NCBI RefSeq assembly: GCF_041893525.1 | Contig: NZ_CP169068.1 | Source: Phaeobacter bryozoorum | GTDB taxonomy: Bacteria > Pseudomonadota > Alphaproteobacteria > Rhodobacterales > Rhodobacteraceae | DNA length: 64,000 bases | Strand: one strand, 5' to 3' | Shown here: positions 51,307 to 60,698 of the stretch, piece after piece | Position numbering within the stretch: the first letter of the stretch is position 1 | Layout: each line of letters opens with the position of its first letter | Program-made: the position numbers and the translations under genes | The notes under the pieces: model-generated | What the model was told of the DNA's origin: nothing | Databases searched by the model: none | The model's input: only the letters and a program-made list of their open reading frames with translations

Positions 51307-52494
51307 ATGGAACAGGCGCAGATCGAAATCGAAGTGCTGGCTGCGCTGTCGCAGCTGGAGGCTGCGGAATGGGACGCCTGCGCCTGTCCCGAGGCGGCTG
51401 ATGGCGGCCCACCGCTCGACCCCTTTACCACCTACCGGTTCCTGTCGGCGCTGGAGGACAGCGGGTCGGTGGGGCGGGGCACCGGCTGGCAGCCGCAGTA
51501 TCTGACCGCGCGGCGCGACGGCCTGCTGATTGCCTGCGCCCCGATGTATGTGAAATCCCACAGCCAGGGCGAATATATCTTCGACCACAACTGGGCCCAT
51601 GCCTATGAACGCGCAGGCGGGCATTACTATCCCAAACTTCAGATCGCGGCCCCCTTTACCCCCGCGACAGGCCGCCGCTTTCTGGTCAGGCCCGGGTATG
51701 AAGGCGTGGGCCAGTCCGCGCTGGTACAGGGCGCCGTGCAGCTTGCCGCCAATAACCGCGTCTCCTCGCTGCATGTCACCTTCTGCACCGAGGATGAGGC
51801 CGCCATGGGCGCCGAAATGGGTCTGATGGCGCGGGTCACCCAGCAGTTTCACTGGCTGAACGACGGCTACCGCAGCTTTGACGATTTCCTCGCCGCGCTA
51901 GCGTCGCGCAAACGCAAGACCATCCGCAAGGAACGCGCTCAGGCGCAGGGCTTCGGCGGCGAGATCCGCTGTTACCACGGCAGCGATCTGCGCCGCGAAC
52001 ACTGGGATGCCTTCTGGACCTTCTATCAGGACACCGGCGCGCGCAAATGGGGCTCGCCCTATCTCAGCCGCGCGTTCTTTGACATCGCCCATGACACCAT
52101 GGCCGACGACATGCTGCTGATTCTTGCCGAACGCGACGGGATACCGGTGGCCGGTGCACTGAATTTCCTAGGCCGTGAGACGCTTTACGGTCGCTACTGG
52201 GGGTGCACCGAACACCACCCCTGTCTGCACTTCGAACTGTGCTACTATCAGGCTATTGAACACGCGATTGCGCGTGGTCTGACGGCCGTCGAAGCAGGCG
52301 CGCAGGGCGAACATAAACTGGCGCGCGGCTATCTGCCCCGGCAGACCCACAGCCTGCATTGGGTGGGCGATCCCGGCTTTGCCGATGCAATTGCCCGCTA
52401 TCTGGACGCCGAACGCGGCGCCATCGAGGAAGAGATCGAGATCCTGACGGACTACGGTCCGTTCCGCAAACCCCATGTGGAGGAGCAACAATGA
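51307..52494 (+). CDS. FemAB-like GNAT-family protein (DUF482)
   Basis: A 395-residue protein of the peptidogalycan/FemAB-like family formerly DUF482, two GNAT-type folds. Typical stretches are DPFTTYRFLSALEDSGSV, YIFDHNWAHAYERAGGHYYPKLQ, RKRKTIRKERA and EAGAQGEHKLARGY. The substrate is unknown. It follows the GDPD gene by 46 bases and overlaps the next gene (ATGA). Confidence 0.87.
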   Translation: MEQAQIEIEVLAALSQLEAAEWDACACPEAADGGPPLDPFTTYRFLSALEDSGSVGRGTGWQPQYLTARRDGLLIACAPMYVKSHSQGEYIFDHNWAHAYERAGGHYYPKLQIAAPFTPATGRRFLVRPGYEGVGQSALVQGAVQLAANNRVSSLHVTFCTEDEAAMGAEMGLMARVTQQFHWLNDGYRSFDDFLAALASRKRKTIRKERAQAQGFGGEIRCYHGSDLRREHWDAFWTFYQDTGARKWGSPYLSRAFFDIAHDTMADDMLLILAERDGIPVAGALNFLGRETLYGRYWGCTEHHPCLHFELCYYQAIEHAIARGLTAVEAGAQGEHKLARGYLPRQTHSLHWVGDPGFADAIARYLDAERGAIEEEIEILTDYGPFRKPHVEEQQ

Positions 52495-52784
52495 CCGAGA
52501 AACTTTCTGAAGCCACCCGTGGCCCGCTGCTGGACCCGCTGTTCAGCGCCGGATGGGAGGTGGTCGAGGGCCGCGACGCCATCACCAAGACCTATAAATT
52601 CGCCAGCTTCGTCGATGCCTTTGGCTGGATGACGCGGGCTGCGATCTGGGCCGAAAAATGGGACCACCACCCGGAATGGAGCAATGTCTACAATACCGTT
52701 ACAGTGACCCTGACCACCCATGACGTCGGCGGTATCAGCGCGCTGGACGCCAAGCTGGCGCGCAAGATGGAGAGCCTTGTCTGA
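52491..52784 (+). CDS. Pterin-4a-carbinolamine dehydratase
   Basis: A 97-residue enzyme that recycles the pterin cofactor of phenylalanine hydroxylase. The signature HHPEWSNVYNTVTVTLTTHD contains the catalytic histidines, and YKFASFVDAFGWM precedes it. No hydroxylase is nearby, so it may have another role. Last of the four-gene run, followed by a terminator. Confidence 0.93.
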   Translation: MTEKLSEATRGPLLDPLFSAGWEVVEGRDAITKTYKFASFVDAFGWMTRAAIWAEKWDHHPEWSNVYNTVTVTLTTHDVGGISALDAKLARKMESLV

Positions 52785-52815
52785 CAGGCGCCGTCTTCAT
52801 CCCCGGTAGAATGAC

Positions 52816-52848
52816 AAGAGAGGCACGGGTATCCGCGCCTCTCTTGGT
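52816..52848. terminator. Bidirectional terminator after the dehydratase gene
   Basis: AAGAGAGGC (52816-52824) pairs with GCCTCTCTT (52837-52845), plus an inner CGG/CCG stem. It serves the convergent peroxiredoxin gene as well. Confidence 0.8.
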
Positions 52849-52884
52849 GTTTCTAGCGCCCCGATCTTGGTCTGGGGCAGGGGC

Positions 52885-53373
52885 TCAGCCCATCGCCTCC
52901 AGCAGGGCCTCGCCTGCCGACAGCTCACATTTGCCGGGCAAATCCTCGGCATTCATGATCTCGACCTTGCCGTCGCGGGCCAGCATCGCATAGCGCAGAG
53001 AGCGCCCGACCAGCCCCGCCGCAGGCGCGTCCAGCCGCATCCCGATCGCATCGGTAAAGCCGCATTCGGCGTCCGACAGCATGGTGATCCCCGCTGCACC
53101 GGCACCGGTCGCCTCTGACCAGGCCTGCATCACAAAGGGATCGTTGCCCGCAATGCAGATGATTTCATCCACGCCCTTGGCCGCCAGCGCCTCGGCGTTG
53201 CGCACGAAACTGGGCACATGGGCGGAATGGCAGGTCGGCGTAAACGCACCCGGCACCGCAAAGATCGCCACCGTGCGCCCCTTTGTCAGATCGCTGATCG
53301 CGACCTGCTCCGGCCCGTCCTTGCCCATCCGCGTCAATGTCGCCTCCGGCAGGCTGTCCCCTTGTGAAATCAT
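52885..53373 (-). CDS. Peroxiredoxin (Prx5 type)
   Basis: A 162-residue thiol peroxidase. The peroxidatic cysteine is in VPGAFTPTCHSAHVPSF (about residue 51), the Prx5-type motif; a further Cys lies in DAECGFTD and one in GKCELSAG. The start at 53373 precedes a purine-rich GGAGAGGAA. It is divergent from a ferredoxin-reductase gene; the 120-base gap probably holds an oxidative-stress promoter, though I see no clear OxyR site. Confidence 0.92.
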   Translation of the reverse strand: MISQGDSLPEATLTRMGKDGPEQVAISDLTKGRTVAIFAVPGAFTPTCHSAHVPSFVRNAEALAAKGVDEIICIAGNDPFVMQAWSEATGAGAAGITMLSDAECGFTDAIGMRLDAPAAGLVGRSLRYAMLARDGKVEIMNAEDLPGKCELSAGEALLEAMG

Positions 53374-53496
53374 GCTGTGTTCCTCTCCGTGCTGATTGTG
53401 TTTTATGTTCCCCCACATATAGGGTTCGGCAACAGCCTGACCAGCACGCAAACTGGCAATGGCATTTCCGAAAGACAGCAGAAGGCACAATAGCAA

Positions 53497-54708
53497 ATGA
53501 CCCATTTTGTCGTGATCGGGGCAGGCCAGGCGGGGGCCTCGCTGGTGGCGCAGCTGCGCAAGCAGGGTTTTGACGGAGAGATTACGCTGATTGGCAGCGA
53601 ACCCGTTGTGCCCTATCAGCGCCCGCCTCTGTCAAAGGCCTATCTCCTGGGGGAGATGGGGATGGACCGCCTGTTCCTGCGGCCCGAGAGTTTTTATGCC
53701 GAGGCCAATATCACCCTGAAACTCGGCCATCAGGTGCAGGCCATCGACCCGGCGGAGAAAACCGTGACGCTGGCGGATGAGGTGCTGCACTACGATCAGC
53801 TGGCGCTCACCACCGGCTCCACCCCCCGCCGCCTGCCTGCGGCCATCGGCGGCGATCTGGGCGGGGTCTACGTCCTGCGCGATCTGGCGGATGTGGATGC
53901 CATGGCCCCGGCGGTCACGGATGGCGCGCGCACACTTATCGTCGGCGGTGGCTACATCGGGCTGGAGGCCGCAGCCGTCTGCGCCAAACGCGGGGTTGCC
54001 GTGACGCTGGTCGAGATGGCGGAGCGCATCCTGCAACGGGTCGCAGCTCCCGAAACCTCGGATTATTTCCGCGCGCTTCACACGGGCCACGGTGTTGATC
54101 TGCGCGAAGGCGTGGGTCTTGTGCGGCTGGAAGGCGAGGGCGGCGCCGTCAAACGCGCAGTGCTCAGCGATGGCAGCACGGTCGAGGTGGACTTCGTCAT
54201 TGTCGGCGTCGGCATCACCCCGGCCACCGATCTGGCAGAGGCGGCAGGCCTCGCGCTGGAGAATGGCATCCGGGTGGATGAACAGGGCCGCACCTCGGAT
54301 CCGTCGATCTGGGCGGCGGGCGATTGTGCGTCCTTCCCCTATCGCGGCAGCCGCATCCGGCTGGAAAGCGTGCCCAACGCCATTGACCAGGCCGAAGTCG
54401 CCGCCCGCAATATGCTCGGCGCGAATGAAACCTATGTGGCCAAACCCTGGTTCTGGTCCGATCAATACGACGTCAAACTGCAGATCGCGGGCCTCAACAC
54501 AGGCTACGACAACGTGGTCAGCCGCACCGGCAGCGATGGCACCATGTCGTTCTGGTACTATACCGGCGATCAGCTGGTGGCGGTGGACGCAATGAATGAT
54601 CCGCGCGCCTATATGGTTGCCAAACGTCTGATCGAGGCCGGGCGTACCGCTGACAAATCCGTCGTGGCGGACGCTGACGCGGATCTGAAGCCGCTGCTGC
54701 GCACATGA
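53497..54708 (+). CDS. FAD-dependent ferredoxin/rubredoxin reductase
   Basis: A 403-residue NAD(P)H-linked flavoprotein like the reductases that serve ferredoxins of P450 or dioxygenase systems. Rossmann motifs VIGAGQAGASLVAQLR (FAD, N-terminus) and LIVGGGYIGLEAAAV (NAD, about 148-162), then WAAGDCASFP and the C-terminal dimer domain. No P450 or ferredoxin is adjacent. Its stop overlaps the rsmD start. Confidence 0.88.
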   Translation: MTHFVVIGAGQAGASLVAQLRKQGFDGEITLIGSEPVVPYQRPPLSKAYLLGEMGMDRLFLRPESFYAEANITLKLGHQVQAIDPAEKTVTLADEVLHYDQLALTTGSTPRRLPAAIGGDLGGVYVLRDLADVDAMAPAVTDGARTLIVGGGYIGLEAAAVCAKRGVAVTLVEMAERILQRVAAPETSDYFRALHTGHGVDLREGVGLVRLEGEGGAVKRAVLSDGSTVEVDFVIVGVGITPATDLAEAAGLALENGIRVDEQGRTSDPSIWAAGDCASFPYRGSRIRLESVPNAIDQAEVAARNMLGANETYVAKPWFWSDQYDVKLQIAGLNTGYDNVVSRTGSDGTMSFWYYTGDQLVAVDAMNDPRAYMVAKRLIEAGRTADKSVVADADADLKPLLRT

Positions 54709-55259
54709 GGATCATCGCCGGCGAGTTTCGTGGCCGCGCGCTCACCAGCCTGGGCAAGGGCGACGCGGGCGCGCATCTGCGCCCCACCACCGACCGTGTG
54801 CGCGAAAGCCTGTTCAACGTGCTGGGCCATATCGTCGATTTCGACGGCGCGCGGGTGCTGGATCTGTTTGCAGGCACAGGTGCCCTGGGGCTTGAGGCGC
54901 TGTCGCGCGGCGCGGCCGAGGCCGTGTTTGTGGATGATGGCCGGGTGTCGCAGGGGCTGATCACCAAGAACATCGACCTGCTGCGCATCAAGGATCGCGC
55001 CCGCCTCATCCGCCGTGATGCCACCCGCCTGCCGGTCAATGACGCTGCGCCTTACGATGTGGTCTTTCTCGATCCGCCTTACGGCAAGTCGCTGGGGCAA
55101 AAGGCGCTGGCGGCGGTGACAAAAGGCGGCTGGCTGGCCGAGGAGGCGCTGGTCGTCTGGGAAGAAAGCAGCCCCATGCAGCCCCCCGAAGGATTCACTC
55201 TGCACGACAGCCGCAAATACGGGGACACCCATGTCACCCTTCTGTGGCGCGAGAGCTGA
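54705..55259 (+). CDS. rsmD: 16S rRNA (guanine966-N2)-methyltransferase RsmD
   Basis: A 184-residue SAM methyltransferase that modifies G966 of 16S rRNA. It begins MRIIAGEFRGRALT as the family does; SAM motif I is VLDLFAGTGALGLEALSRG and the catalytic NPPY-type motif is DPPYG. Overlaps the reductase gene by 4 bases. Confidence 0.95.
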   Translation: MRIIAGEFRGRALTSLGKGDAGAHLRPTTDRVRESLFNVLGHIVDFDGARVLDLFAGTGALGLEALSRGAAEAVFVDDGRVSQGLITKNIDLLRIKDRARLIRRDATRLPVNDAAPYDVVFLDPPYGKSLGQKALAAVTKGGWLAEEALVVWEESSPMQPPEGFTLHDSRKYGDTHVTLLWRES

Positions 55260-55283
55260 GCATCAGCCCAAAAGGACAGCACC

Positions 55284-55952
55284 ATGCCGATTACATATCC
55301 CACGCCGAAACTGGTGATTTTTGATTGCGACGGTGTGCTGGTCGATAGTGAAACACTTAGCAATCAGGTGCTGGTCGACAATCTTGGACGGTATGGTCTG
55401 CAACTGTCGTTGGCGGAGTGCATGGACCTCTTTGTTGGTGGCACCATGGCGGATGTCCGAACCAAGGCCATCGCGCGCGGTGCGGATCTGCCCGAGAACT
55501 GGGTGGCGCAGGTCTATGATGAAACCTACGCAAGGCTGCGGCAGGGTGTGGATCTGGTGCCGGGTATCCCGGATCTTTTGGCACTGTTGCAAGTCCGCGG
55601 CATCGCCTTCTGCGTCGCCTCCAACGGCAGCGAGGAAAAGATGCGGATCACCCTTGGTCAGAACGGCCTCTGGGACCTGTTCCATCCCCATGCCATGTTC
55701 TCGGCCCAGACGCTGAAGACCGGCAAACCCGATCCGGATCTGTTTCTTGCGGCGGCCTGTCATTTCGACGTGCAGGCGCGCGACTGTCTGGTGATCGAAG
55801 ACAGCGAAAACGGCGCCCTCGCCGCCGCCCGCGCCGGGATGCGCTGCCTTGGCTTTGACCCGCAGGGCAACGCCAGCCGCCTGACCCGCCACAACGCCGA
55901 ACATATCACCGCCATGTCAGAGGTTCCGCGCCTGATTGGACATATTCCCTAA
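55284..55952 (+). CDS. HAD-superfamily hydrolase
   Basis: A 222-residue haloacid-dehalogenase-fold phosphatase of the beta-phosphoglucomutase/Gph type. Motif I is FDCDGVLVDSE (nucleophile Asp), motif II CVASNGSEEK, motif III K in GKPDPDLF and motif IV VIEDSENG. The helical cap lies at residues 18-85. Substrate unknown. It follows rsmD by 24 bases. Confidence 0.92.
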   Translation: MPITYPTPKLVIFDCDGVLVDSETLSNQVLVDNLGRYGLQLSLAECMDLFVGGTMADVRTKAIARGADLPENWVAQVYDETYARLRQGVDLVPGIPDLLALLQVRGIAFCVASNGSEEKMRITLGQNGLWDLFHPHAMFSAQTLKTGKPDPDLFLAAACHFDVQARDCLVIEDSENGALAAARAGMRCLGFDPQGNASRLTRHNAEHITAMSEVPRLIGHIP

Positions 55953-56138
55953 AGGCACCCTCAGGTAGAGTGCGACATTTTCACAGCAATCTAAACGCTT
56001 TGTTCAGCGGAACACCCCACGATCCACCCGCAGGATTTACACCGTTCGATGCAGGCAATATCCGGCCTGTGAAACGGACGATCAATCGTTTCGTTCAGCA
56101 CTTCATTTCAGATGCTCAAAATTGACGTAGGACACAAT

Positions 56139-56465
56139 ATGAAATTCAATCTCCGTATTGGCCTGGCACTCGCCAGCGCCTTGGCCCTGTCGGCCTGCGT
56201 GTCGCCTGATGTTGTCACCAAAACGCAGGTGGGGGATGCCAAGCTGACCTGCACCGAAATCGCGGTGCAGCTGAACCAGCTGGAAGAGATCCGCAAAGAA
56301 GCCAAGAAGGGCAAGAGCATGTCCGGCGAGAATATCGCCGCCGCGCTGTTGTTCTGGCCGGCTGTTATCGGCAACCATTCCAACGCCAAGCAGGCGCTAG
56401 AAGCCGCGAACGAGCGTCACGAGGTTCTGGTAGCCTTGGCAGAGCGCAAACGCTGCAAGCTGTGA
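56139..56465 (+). CDS. Small lipoprotein of unknown function
   Basis: A 108-residue protein with a lipoprotein signal ending LSAC (Cys20). The mature part is helical and charged (EIAVQLNQLEEIRKEAKKGK) with a short hydrophobic patch (AAALLFWPAVIG) and an N-terminal and a C-terminal cysteine. I start at 56139 with TAGGA upstream. A 187-base gap precedes it, holding its promoter. Function unknown. Confidence 0.78.
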   Translation: MKFNLRIGLALASALALSACVSPDVVTKTQVGDAKLTCTEIAVQLNQLEEIRKEAKKGKSMSGENIAAALLFWPAVIGNHSNAKQALEAANERHEVLVALAERKRCKL

Positions 56466-56497
56466 TATCGGTACGGGGCAACCCGTATCGCAGAACG

Positions 56498-56530
56498 ACA
56501 AAGGGGCGCGCCACAAGGCACGCCCCTTCT
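56498..56530. terminator. Bidirectional terminator between lipoprotein and map
   Basis: AAAGGGGCG and CGCCCCTTCTTT form the outer stem with an inner GCC/GGC, flanked by A- and T-rich ends. Confidence 0.82.
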
Positions 56531-56548
56531 TTGTTAAATGATACGGCA

Positions 56549-57358
56549 TCAGCCGTAGGTCGGGTGAAACTTCCCGCCGGGCGACAGGGTAAAGATCTCG
56601 GCCCCATCAGCCGTAACGCCAACCGAATGCTCGAACTGCGCGGACAGCGATTTATCGCGGGTAACAGCGGTCCATTCGTCCGCCAGGATCTTGGTTTCCG
56701 GTCGGCCAAGGTTCACCATCGGCTCGATGGTGAAGAACATGCCTTCCTCCAGCACCGGGCCGGTGCCCGGGCGGCCATAATGCAGCACATTGGGCGGCGC
56801 GTGGAACACCTGACCCAGACCATGGCCGCAGAAATCCCGCACCACGCTCATGCGCTGCGCTTCCACATAGGATTGGATCGCATGGCCAATGTCGCCAAAG
56901 GTGTTGCCGGGTTTCACCGCCTCGATCCCCTTCATCAGGGAGTCATGGGTCACCTGGATCAGCCGCTCGGTCTTGCGCGACAGCTTGCCTGCCACATACA
57001 TCCGGCTGGTGTCGCCGAACCAGCCATCGACGATGACGGTGACGTCGATATTCAGGATATCGCCATCCTTCAGCTTCTTGTCGCCGGGAATCCCGTGACA
57101 GACCACATGGTTCACGCTGATGCAGCTGGCGTGCTGATAGCCCTTGTAGCCGATGGTGGCTGAGGTCGCGCCTGCGTCCTCCACCATCTGGGTGATCAGC
57201 CGGTCCAGCTCGCCGGTGGTCTGACCGGGGACGACATGGGCAGCGATATCGTCAAGGATCCGTGCCGCCAGCGCCCCGGCAGCGTGCATTCCGGCAAAAT
57301 CGCCGGGCTCATAAATGCGAATGCCGTCTTTGGTGGTGCGGCCGTCTTTCGATCTCAT
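56549..57358 (-). CDS. map: Type I methionine aminopeptidase
   Basis: Removes the N-terminal methionine from new proteins (269 residues). The five metal ligands are in INIDVTVIVDGWFGDTS (two Asp), GHGLGQVFHAPP (His) and TIEPMVNLG and the final HSVGVT...EIFT region (two Glu). I start at 57358 (MRSKDG), which has GGAG 9 bases upstream; an ATG at 57373 is the alternative. Confidence 0.94.
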   Translation of the reverse strand: MRSKDGRTTKDGIRIYEPGDFAGMHAAGALAARILDDIAAHVVPGQTTGELDRLITQMVEDAGATSATIGYKGYQHASCISVNHVVCHGIPGDKKLKDGDILNIDVTVIVDGWFGDTSRMYVAGKLSRKTERLIQVTHDSLMKGIEAVKPGNTFGDIGHAIQSYVEAQRMSVVRDFCGHGLGQVFHAPPNVLHYGRPGTGPVLEEGMFFTIEPMVNLGRPETKILADEWTAVTRDKSLSAQFEHSVGVTADGAEIFTLSPGGKFHPTYG

Positions 57359-57515
57359 CAGATGAGGCTCCATCGGGTGTCTTTGACATAGCTATCTACG
57401 CGCTCCGCGCCAAAAGGGCCAGAGCCGGCACCACCGCCTGCCGGGAACTTTTTGCCACCCGGATGCGTTCCCCTCCCTGACGAATTGCAATCGCACCACG
57501 GAGGAACCCGCAGCC

Positions 57516-58442
57516 ATGGACAGCATGAATGCCCTGATGCAGACCGAAATCTACAACGGAAAAGCGCTGGCCGATCTGATCACGCTGGAATTTCTGGCTC
57601 AGGCCATGGGCAGCGTGCTCGCCGCCATGCTGATCCTGATGGCTGGCTTCATCGTCGCGGGCTGGGTCAAACGACGGATCGTTCAGATCGGCGACAGCCA
57701 TGCCAGCCTTGATGTGACGCTGTTCCACTTCCTCGGCAATCTGGCACGCTATGTGATCCTTGCCTTTGCGGTGCTCTTTGTTCTCAACACCTTCGGGGTC
57801 CAGACCACCTCGATCATCGCGGCCATCGGTGCCGCGGGTCTGGCCATCGGTCTGGCCATGCAGGGCGCGCTGTCCAATGTGGCAGCTGGCATCATGCTGA
57901 TCCTGTTCCGCCCGTTCAAACTGGGTGATTTCATCGAAGTGGACGGCGAAATGGGCACGGTCAAGGAAATCACCCTGAACAACACGGTGATCGCCGACCT
58001 GTCGAACCTCAAGGTGATCATCCCCAACTCCGAAGTCTGGGGCAACACGATCACCAATTACTCCGAATATGACACCCGCCGCGCGGAATGGACCTTCGGC
58101 GTCGGCTACGGGGCCAACCTTGCCACCGCCGAGCAGGTCATCCGCGACGCCATCATGTCCGACAGCCGCTCGCACGCAGAGCCGGAACCCTTCATCCAGG
58201 TCAATAATCTCAACAGCAGCTCGGTGGATTTCCTGGTCCGTGTCTGGGTCGATGCGGCGGAATATTTCCAGTATCAGGCGGATATGAAACGCCGGGTGAA
58301 GGAAGCACTGGACGCGGCCGGAATCGATATTCCCTTCCCGACCCGGACGCTGGTGCAGGCCAGCCCCGACAGCTCGGACAGCTCGGACAGTGCCGAGCAG
58401 AGCAAAAGTGGCGCCACCGACACGCAGAGCGAAGCAGCCTGA
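57516..58442 (+). CDS. Small-conductance mechanosensitive channel MscS
   Basis: A 308-residue channel near the size of E. coli MscS, with three N-terminal helices. TM3 is AAIGAAGLAIGLAMQGALSNVAAG, then GIMLILFRPFKLGDFIEV and VIIPNSEVWGNTITNYS in the beta domain. A serine/aspartate-rich tail (SSDSSDS) ends the protein. GGAGG lies upstream. It is the second MscS-family gene in the window, distinct from the larger one at 3725. Confidence 0.93.
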   Translation: MDSMNALMQTEIYNGKALADLITLEFLAQAMGSVLAAMLILMAGFIVAGWVKRRIVQIGDSHASLDVTLFHFLGNLARYVILAFAVLFVLNTFGVQTTSIIAAIGAAGLAIGLAMQGALSNVAAGIMLILFRPFKLGDFIEVDGEMGTVKEITLNNTVIADLSNLKVIIPNSEVWGNTITNYSEYDTRRAEWTFGVGYGANLATAEQVIRDAIMSDSRSHAEPEPFIQVNNLNSSSVDFLVRVWVDAAEYFQYQADMKRRVKEALDAAGIDIPFPTRTLVQASPDSSDSSDSAEQSKSGATDTQSEAA

Positions 58443-58459
58443 CAGGCGCCCCGCAGCGC

Positions 58460-59167
58460 TCAGCCCGCGCCTGCGCCAATCGCGCCCGCAATTGCAACAC
58501 CCTCCGGGGTGATGCGGGTGGCGATCACCAGCCGCTCCACCCCCGCAGCCGCCGCCGCATCCCAGGCGGCGGCATAGGTCGGGTCGATATCGCCGGCGAT
58601 CTGAAACCGCTCACAATCACCGCGCTGCACCAGATAGAGCAGCACCGCCCGGTGACCGGACCGGCACATGTCGGCCAGGTTGCCCAGATGCTTGGCCCCG
58701 CGCGCGGTCACGCTGTCGGGGAACTCCGCCAGACCGGGCTGGCGTGACAGCGTCACGCTTTTGACCTCAACATAGCAATCGGGCAGGCCGGGCTGGCTCA
58801 GCAGGAAATCAATGCGGCTCTTCTCGGCATATTTCACCTCGGCCCGGACCGTTTCATAGGCCGACAGCGCTGCGATCTGGCGCGCCTCCAGCGCCGATTT
58901 CAGCGCGCGGTTCGGCACCGATGTATCCACACCCACCAGGGTGCCACCGGCAACCTCGACCAGCCGCCAGCCGTATTTCAGCTTCTTCTTCGGATCGTCA
59001 TTCGGCTCCAGCCAGACCGTGCTGCCCGGGTCCGCCAGCCCCATCATCGAGCCGGGATTGGCACAATGCGCGGTTATTTCGCGCCCATCCGGCAACTGAC
59101 AGTCCGCCAGAAACCTCTTGTAGCGTCGGATCAGCGTGGCGGGCAGCAGAGGGGTTTGAAAGCGCAT
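58460..59167 (-). CDS. sfsA: Sugar fermentation stimulation protein SfsA
   Basis: A 235-residue protein of the SfsA family (OB fold plus nuclease-like domain), named for an effect on maltose genes in E. coli; its true role is not settled. RRYKRFLADCQLPDG, AHCANPGSMMGL and CYVEVKSVTL are typical. Divergent from the cinA-like gene with only about 50 bases between the starts. Confidence 0.93.
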   Translation of the reverse strand: MRFQTPLLPATLIRRYKRFLADCQLPDGREITAHCANPGSMMGLADPGSTVWLEPNDDPKKKLKYGWRLVEVAGGTLVGVDTSVPNRALKSALEARQIAALSAYETVRAEVKYAEKSRIDFLLSQPGLPDCYVEVKSVTLSRQPGLAEFPDSVTARGAKHLGNLADMCRSGHRAVLLYLVQRGDCERFQIAGDIDPTYAAAWDAAAAAGVERLVIATRITPEGVAIAGAIGAGAG

Positions 59168-59217
59168 GTGACAGGGCCTATACCTGCGCTATCATTGGTT
59201 CAAGAGGAGGAGCGCAG

Positions 59218-59955
59218 ATGGCCACCCCAACCGGCGCCATGCCAACCGCAGCGATGCTTGTCATCGGTGACGAGATTCTGTCCGGGCGCACCCGCGATGC
59301 CAATATGTACTACCTCGCCGGCGAGCTGAGCAAACATGGCATCGACCTGCAGGAAGTGCGCGTCGTCAGCGACAATGAGGCCGCGATCATCGCCGCCGTC
59401 AGGGCGCTCTCGGATGGTTTTGACCATGTCTTTACCAGCGGCGGTATCGGCCCCACCCATGACGACATCACCGCCGATTGCATCAGCAAGGCCTTTGATG
59501 TGCATCTGGACGTGCGCGAGGATGCGCGCGCGCTGTTGCAGGCCCATTACGACAAATCCGGGCAGGAGCTGAACGCGGCCCGCCTGCGCATGGCCCGGAT
59601 CCCCGATGGTGCGACGCTGATCGAAAACCCGGTCTCCACCGCGCCCGGCTTCACCCTGCGCAATGTGCATGTGATGGCCGGGGTGCCCAGCGTGTTTCAG
59701 GCCATGGTCGCCTCGGTCCTGCCGACGCTCACCGGCGGTGCGCCGCTCTTGTCGCAGACCCTGCGAGTGCAGCGGGGCGAGGGCGACATTGCCCCTATCC
59801 TGACCGCCATTGCCGAGGCCTATGATGACCTCTCCATCGGCTGTTACCCGTTCCAGCAGAATGGTGCGTTTGGCGCCAATGTGGTGGTGCGCGGTGCCGA
59901 TGGCGCGCGGGTGGATGCGGCGATTACCGCGCTGGCGCGGGATCTTGATCTTTGA
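59218..59955 (+). CDS. CinA N-terminal-like (molybdopterin-binding fold) protein
   Basis: A 245-residue protein with the MoaB/Mog fold found at the N-terminus of CinA (nicotinamide-nucleotide pyrophosphatase side), without the amidase domain. IGDEILSGRTRDANM and FTSGGIGPTHDDITADC are the signature. The ATG has AGAGGAGG upstream. The next gene starts by TTG overlapping its stop. Confidence 0.9.
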   Translation: MATPTGAMPTAAMLVIGDEILSGRTRDANMYYLAGELSKHGIDLQEVRVVSDNEAAIIAAVRALSDGFDHVFTSGGIGPTHDDITADCISKAFDVHLDVREDARALLQAHYDKSGQELNAARLRMARIPDGATLIENPVSTAPGFTLRNVHVMAGVPSVFQAMVASVLPTLTGGAPLLSQTLRVQRGEGDIAPILTAIAEAYDDLSIGCYPFQQNGAFGANVVVRGADGARVDAAITALARDLDL

Positions 59956-60695
59956 CTGCCACGCCGTCGCTGACCGACCCGAAATACTATGACGTCACCG
60001 ACCACACCTGGCCTGCCGCCGAGGTCCGCCAGCTGGGTCCGGTCACCCTGCGCCGGGGCGATGGCGGCGGCAGCCGGGTCTCCGCAGCAACCGTCACCAC
60101 AGGCCACGCAAGCGAGGCAGAAATCACCGCCGCCGAACAGGCCATGTCGGAGATGGGGCAGGATCATCTGTTCATGATCCGCGATGGTCAGCAGGCACTG
60201 GATGCCCAGCTGGCGGCACGCGGCTACGTGATCAAGGATCCCGTGGTGCTCTGGACCTGTCCTGTCGAACAGCTCTGCCATGTTGAAATCCCGCCCGTGA
60301 CCGCCTTCTGCGTCTGGGAACCCCTTGCGATCCAGCATGAAATCTGGGCCGCCGGTGGCATCGGTCCCGAGCGCTTTGCGGTCATGCAGCGCACGGCGGG
60401 GTCCAAGACCTCGCTGCTGGGCCGCTGTGATGATTCCCCCGCGGGCACCGGCTTTGTGGCGATCCACGACGGCACCGCCATGGTGCACGCGCTGGAAATC
60501 CTGCCGCACCAGCGGCGCAAGGGCATGGGCGTCTGGCTGATGCACCGCGCTGCGCAATGGGCCGCCGATCAGGGCGCGCGCGAACTGGCGGTTCTCTGCA
60601 CCGAAGCCAACGCCGGCGCAAACGGTCTATATGCCTCACTTGGCATGCTGCGCGCCGGGCGTTACCACTATCGCCACAACCCAGAGGGAGTGTAA
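59952..60695 (+). CDS. GNAT-family N-acetyltransferase
   Basis: A 247-residue acetyltransferase. The acetyl-CoA motif A is HALEILPHQRRKGMGVWLMHRAA (about 178-200) and a following ANAGANGLYASLGM matches motif B. The N-terminal half is less conserved. TTG at 59952 overlaps the previous stop (translational coupling); no ATG fits. The substrate is unknown. Confidence 0.85.
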   Translation: MTATPSLTDPKYYDVTDHTWPAAEVRQLGPVTLRRGDGGGSRVSAATVTTGHASEAEITAAEQAMSEMGQDHLFMIRDGQQALDAQLAARGYVIKDPVVLWTCPVEQLCHVEIPPVTAFCVWEPLAIQHEIWAAGGIGPERFAVMQRTAGSKTSLLGRCDDSPAGTGFVAIHDGTAMVHALEILPHQRRKGMGVWLMHRAAQWAADQGARELAVLCTEANAGANGLYASLGMLRAGRYHYRHNPEGV

Positions 60696-60698
60696 CCG

